A DNA stretch of 7,908 nucleotides from contig PBTA01000045.1 of NCBI GenBank assembly GCA_002726395.1, positions 1-7,908 on the forward strand, given 5' to 3'. Shown here one piece after another: positions 6,389 to 7,908 of the stretch. The position numbers and the translations under genes are program-made. This DNA comes from Methanobacteriota archaeon. Its GTDB lineage: Archaea > Thermoplasmatota > Poseidoniia > Poseidoniales > Poseidoniaceae. The stretch's first letter is position 1; the number at the start of each line of letters is the position of its first letter. The notes below the pieces were generated by a model, which worked only from the letters and a program-made list of their open reading frames with translations, was not told where the DNA came from and ran no database searches.

Positions 6389-7015
6389 CTACTCATTAGT
6401 TGTATCAATACCGGGCAACTGGTCTTCTGATTCACGATAAACAGTTCTCATATTACTAATGAAATTACGTTCCTTAATTACCAAAATGTATTCATTAAAA
6501 CCTGGGTCTTCTTCACCGTTGAGGTGTTTGAGCAATACTTCTAGAGTAATCCTAGCACCCTCACGGTGTGGATAACCAAAGATACCCATTGAAATTGGTG
6601 GGGCAACTATCTTTTTTACGTCATCCATTTCTTTAATCCTGTCAAACAAATTATGATAGGTTTCAGGAAGAAGTTGCCGTCTTGACTCATCTTGGCTTGG
6701 ACGACGACAATCTGGACCCACTACATGGAAGATGTGTTTGAAATTATTTCCTAAGTCATATGGTTCAGTTACTACATTTTTAGTTACTGCACAAGGTGGA
6801 GCGTTGATTTTTCGCTTTTCTAGACAAATATTCCTAGTAACCTGGGTTAGTTCTTCCCCTGCCTTAGCATGTACTTGGGCATCCAAGCCTTCTCTACCTG
6901 AGAGACGGTTATTAGCAGGAGTAATTAGTACATCACCTGTATGATTCCAAACATCCCCACCAACTACTCGTAACACACCCCATTTACAAGTACGGGCCAT
7001 ATATAATTCCGGCAT
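6389..7015 (-). CDS. Macrodomain protein, MacroD-like (ADP-ribose binding or hydrolase)
   Basis: Counted from the ATG at 7015 the protein has 208 residues; a TTG at 7048 and an ATG at 7000 are alternatives, and no good ribosome binding site decides. Macrodomain landmarks appear in order: VVGGDVW (17-23), ITPANNRLSGREGLDAQVH (31-49), AKAGEEL (50-56), a CxxxxxxAPP segment, TEPYDL (83-88), HIFHVVGPD (94-102) and ISMGIFGYP (141-149). GLDA aligns with the GVDG of MacroD enzymes, placing Asp45 on their catalytic Asp, and GIFGYP matches the GVFGYP phosphate loop. The usual NAAN is TPAN and the GGGG loop is SGRE, so affinity or substrate may differ. MacroD-type enzymes remove ADP-ribose from acidic residues or hydrolyse O-acetyl-ADP-ribose. 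The gene lies directly upstream of dacZ in the same operon and is divergent from the Lrp/AsnC-domain gene. Confidence 0.82.
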   Translation of the reverse strand: MPELYMARTCKWGVLRVVGGDVWNHTGDVLITPANNRLSGREGLDAQVHAKAGEELTQVTRNICLEKRKINAPPCAVTKNVVTEPYDLGNNFKHIFHVVGPDCRRPSQDESRRQLLPETYHNLFDRIKEMDDVKKIVAPPISMGIFGYPHREGARITLEVLLKHLNGEEDPGFNEYILVIKERNFISNMRTVYRESEDQLPGIDTTNE

Positions 7016-7154
7016 CGTACAAGCATGGAGGGCTGTCTTACTTATCAAGTTCGCAAGATTGTTTGATTTTCACATCTATTTTGTGATTTATGCATTAGGC
7101 GATGAATACTTTGGAATACTTCATTATCTTCCTAGTACTGGACATAACGATAGC

Positions 7155-7388
7155 ATGGCTGTAGGATATGTACTTGTGAATGTGACTCCAGGAATGGAGA
7201 TTGAAGCTTTTAATCAAATCAAAGGGATGAAACATGTTGATGATATAACCGTGCTGTTTGGTGATTATGACTTAATCATAAAATTAGTTGCTGAGGATTT
7301 AGCGTCGATTGCCAAAACGGTCGTAGAAACAATAAGACCAGTTAAAGGTGTAATCAATACAAAAACCCTAGCAGGCGCAGACATCTAA
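7155..7388 (+). CDS. Stand-alone Lrp/AsnC ligand-binding (RAM) domain protein
   Basis: A 77-residue protein consisting only of the effector-binding domain of Lrp/AsnC regulators. It starts MAVGYVLVNVTPG and has the hallmark strand LFGDYDLIIKL (49-59), then a helix around 63-74 and a last strand GVINTKTLAG. There is no helix-turn-helix. Such single-domain proteins assemble as ring-like oligomers and are thought to bind amino acids or modulate full-length Lrp regulators. I chose the ATG at 7155 because the domain begins there; an in-frame TTG at 7059 would add 32 residues unlike the family. No ribosome binding site is visible, so a leaderless or short-leader message is likely. It is followed 143 bp later by the MC1 gene, with a possible hairpin between. 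Ligand unknown. Confidence 0.82.
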   Translation: MAVGYVLVNVTPGMEIEAFNQIKGMKHVDDITVLFGDYDLIIKLVAEDLASIAKTVVETIRPVKGVINTKTLAGADI

Positions 7389-7442
7389 TTCATTGGCTTT
7401 ACGCATGCTGTTTATGCTATTTTCTTGGTTTCGAAAGGTGTG

Positions 7443-7478
7443 CTGCGGCCCATATGTGGCGCAGTATAGCGGTTTTTT
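7443..7478 (+). terminator. Possible terminator after the Lrp/AsnC-domain gene
   Basis: An inverted repeat CTGCG (7443-7447) / CGCAG (7460-7464) is followed eight bases later by a run of six T (7473-7478). The stem is short and its loop is 12 nt with the palindrome CATATG inside, so hairpin stability is modest. In archaea the T-run alone may be enough for termination. Confidence 0.4.
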
Positions 7479-7488
7479 GGGGATAATA

Positions 7489-7496
7489 CTATATAC
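7489..7496 (+). promoter_or_regulatory. TATA-like box of the MC1 gene
   Basis: CTATATAC lies just after a GGGGATAAT stretch and about 39 bases before the MC1 start codon. With the usual archaeal distance of about 25 bases, transcription would begin near 7518, leaving a very short leader that includes the ribosome binding site. This is a good fit but rests on one motif match. Confidence 0.5.
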
Positions 7497-7517
7497 CCAA
7501 CCAAATTACTTGGTACC

Positions 7518-7523
7518 GGAGGT
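7518..7523 (+). promoter_or_regulatory. Ribosome binding site of the MC1 gene
   Basis: GGAGGT, a full Shine-Dalgarno core, lies eight bases before the ATG at 7532. It suggests strong translation, as expected for an abundant chromosomal protein. Confidence 0.75.
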
Positions 7524-7531
7524 TATCCAAA

Positions 7532-7907
<376 letters not shown>

Positions 7908-7908
7908 G

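Noticed and set aside
7016..7048. TTG-started extension of the macrodomain protein
   Set aside because: The added 11 residues have no support, and two in-frame ATG codons lie closer to the first domain strand.
7059..7154. TTG-started N-terminal extension of the Lrp/AsnC-domain protein
   Set aside because: The extra 32 residues do not resemble the family, while the domain begins exactly at the ATG at 7155.

Overview
The window looks like a compact, AT-rich chromosomal segment of a euryarchaeon. Archaeal markers are an MC1-type chromosomal protein, an Hjc-family Holliday junction resolvase, a DacZ-type diadenylate cyclase, an archaeal-style signal peptidase (Ser/His), an Lhr-type helicase and a stand-alone Lrp/AsnC ligand-binding domain. 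The gene complement and base composition suggest a planktonic Thermoplasmata-related lineage such as Marine Group II/III (Poseidoniia). That placement is inference from remembered gene content, not a computed phylogeny.

Layout, left to right: (1) the N-terminal 130 codons of an Lhr-like helicase on the minus strand, cut by the window edge; (2) a plus-strand pair, a small two-helix membrane protein and a type I signal peptidase carrying a large Cys-containing insertion; (3) a minus-strand RNase H-fold (RuvC/YqgF-like) protein whose end overlaps the signal peptidase gene by 19 bp; (4) divergently from it, an Hjc-like resolvase; (5) a minus-strand M50 site-2 protease with a PDZ domain; (6) a plus-strand unrecognised 187-residue protein; (7) a minus-strand pair, a MacroD-like macrodomain gene followed 8 bp later by dacZ; (8) a plus-strand stand-alone Lrp/AsnC domain; (9) plus-strand MC1, with its own TATA-like element and strong ribosome binding site, followed by a perfect 18-bp palindrome and a strong hairpin plus T-run terminator. 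The longest stretch without a coding sequence is about 140 bp.

Two themes recur. One is DNA branch processing and chromatin: Lhr, a RuvC/YqgF-like protein, Hjc and MC1. The other is membrane proteolysis: signal peptidase and site-2 protease. The macrodomain-dacZ pair links ADP-ribose metabolism to cyclic di-AMP synthesis and is the most suggestive association here. All three internal convergent gene pairs meet with no spacer at all. I see no mobile element, CRISPR array, tRNA or rRNA, and no clear defence island. Most genes belong to known families; the novelty lies in an unrecognised protein, unusual insertions and altered motifs, and in some gene pairings.
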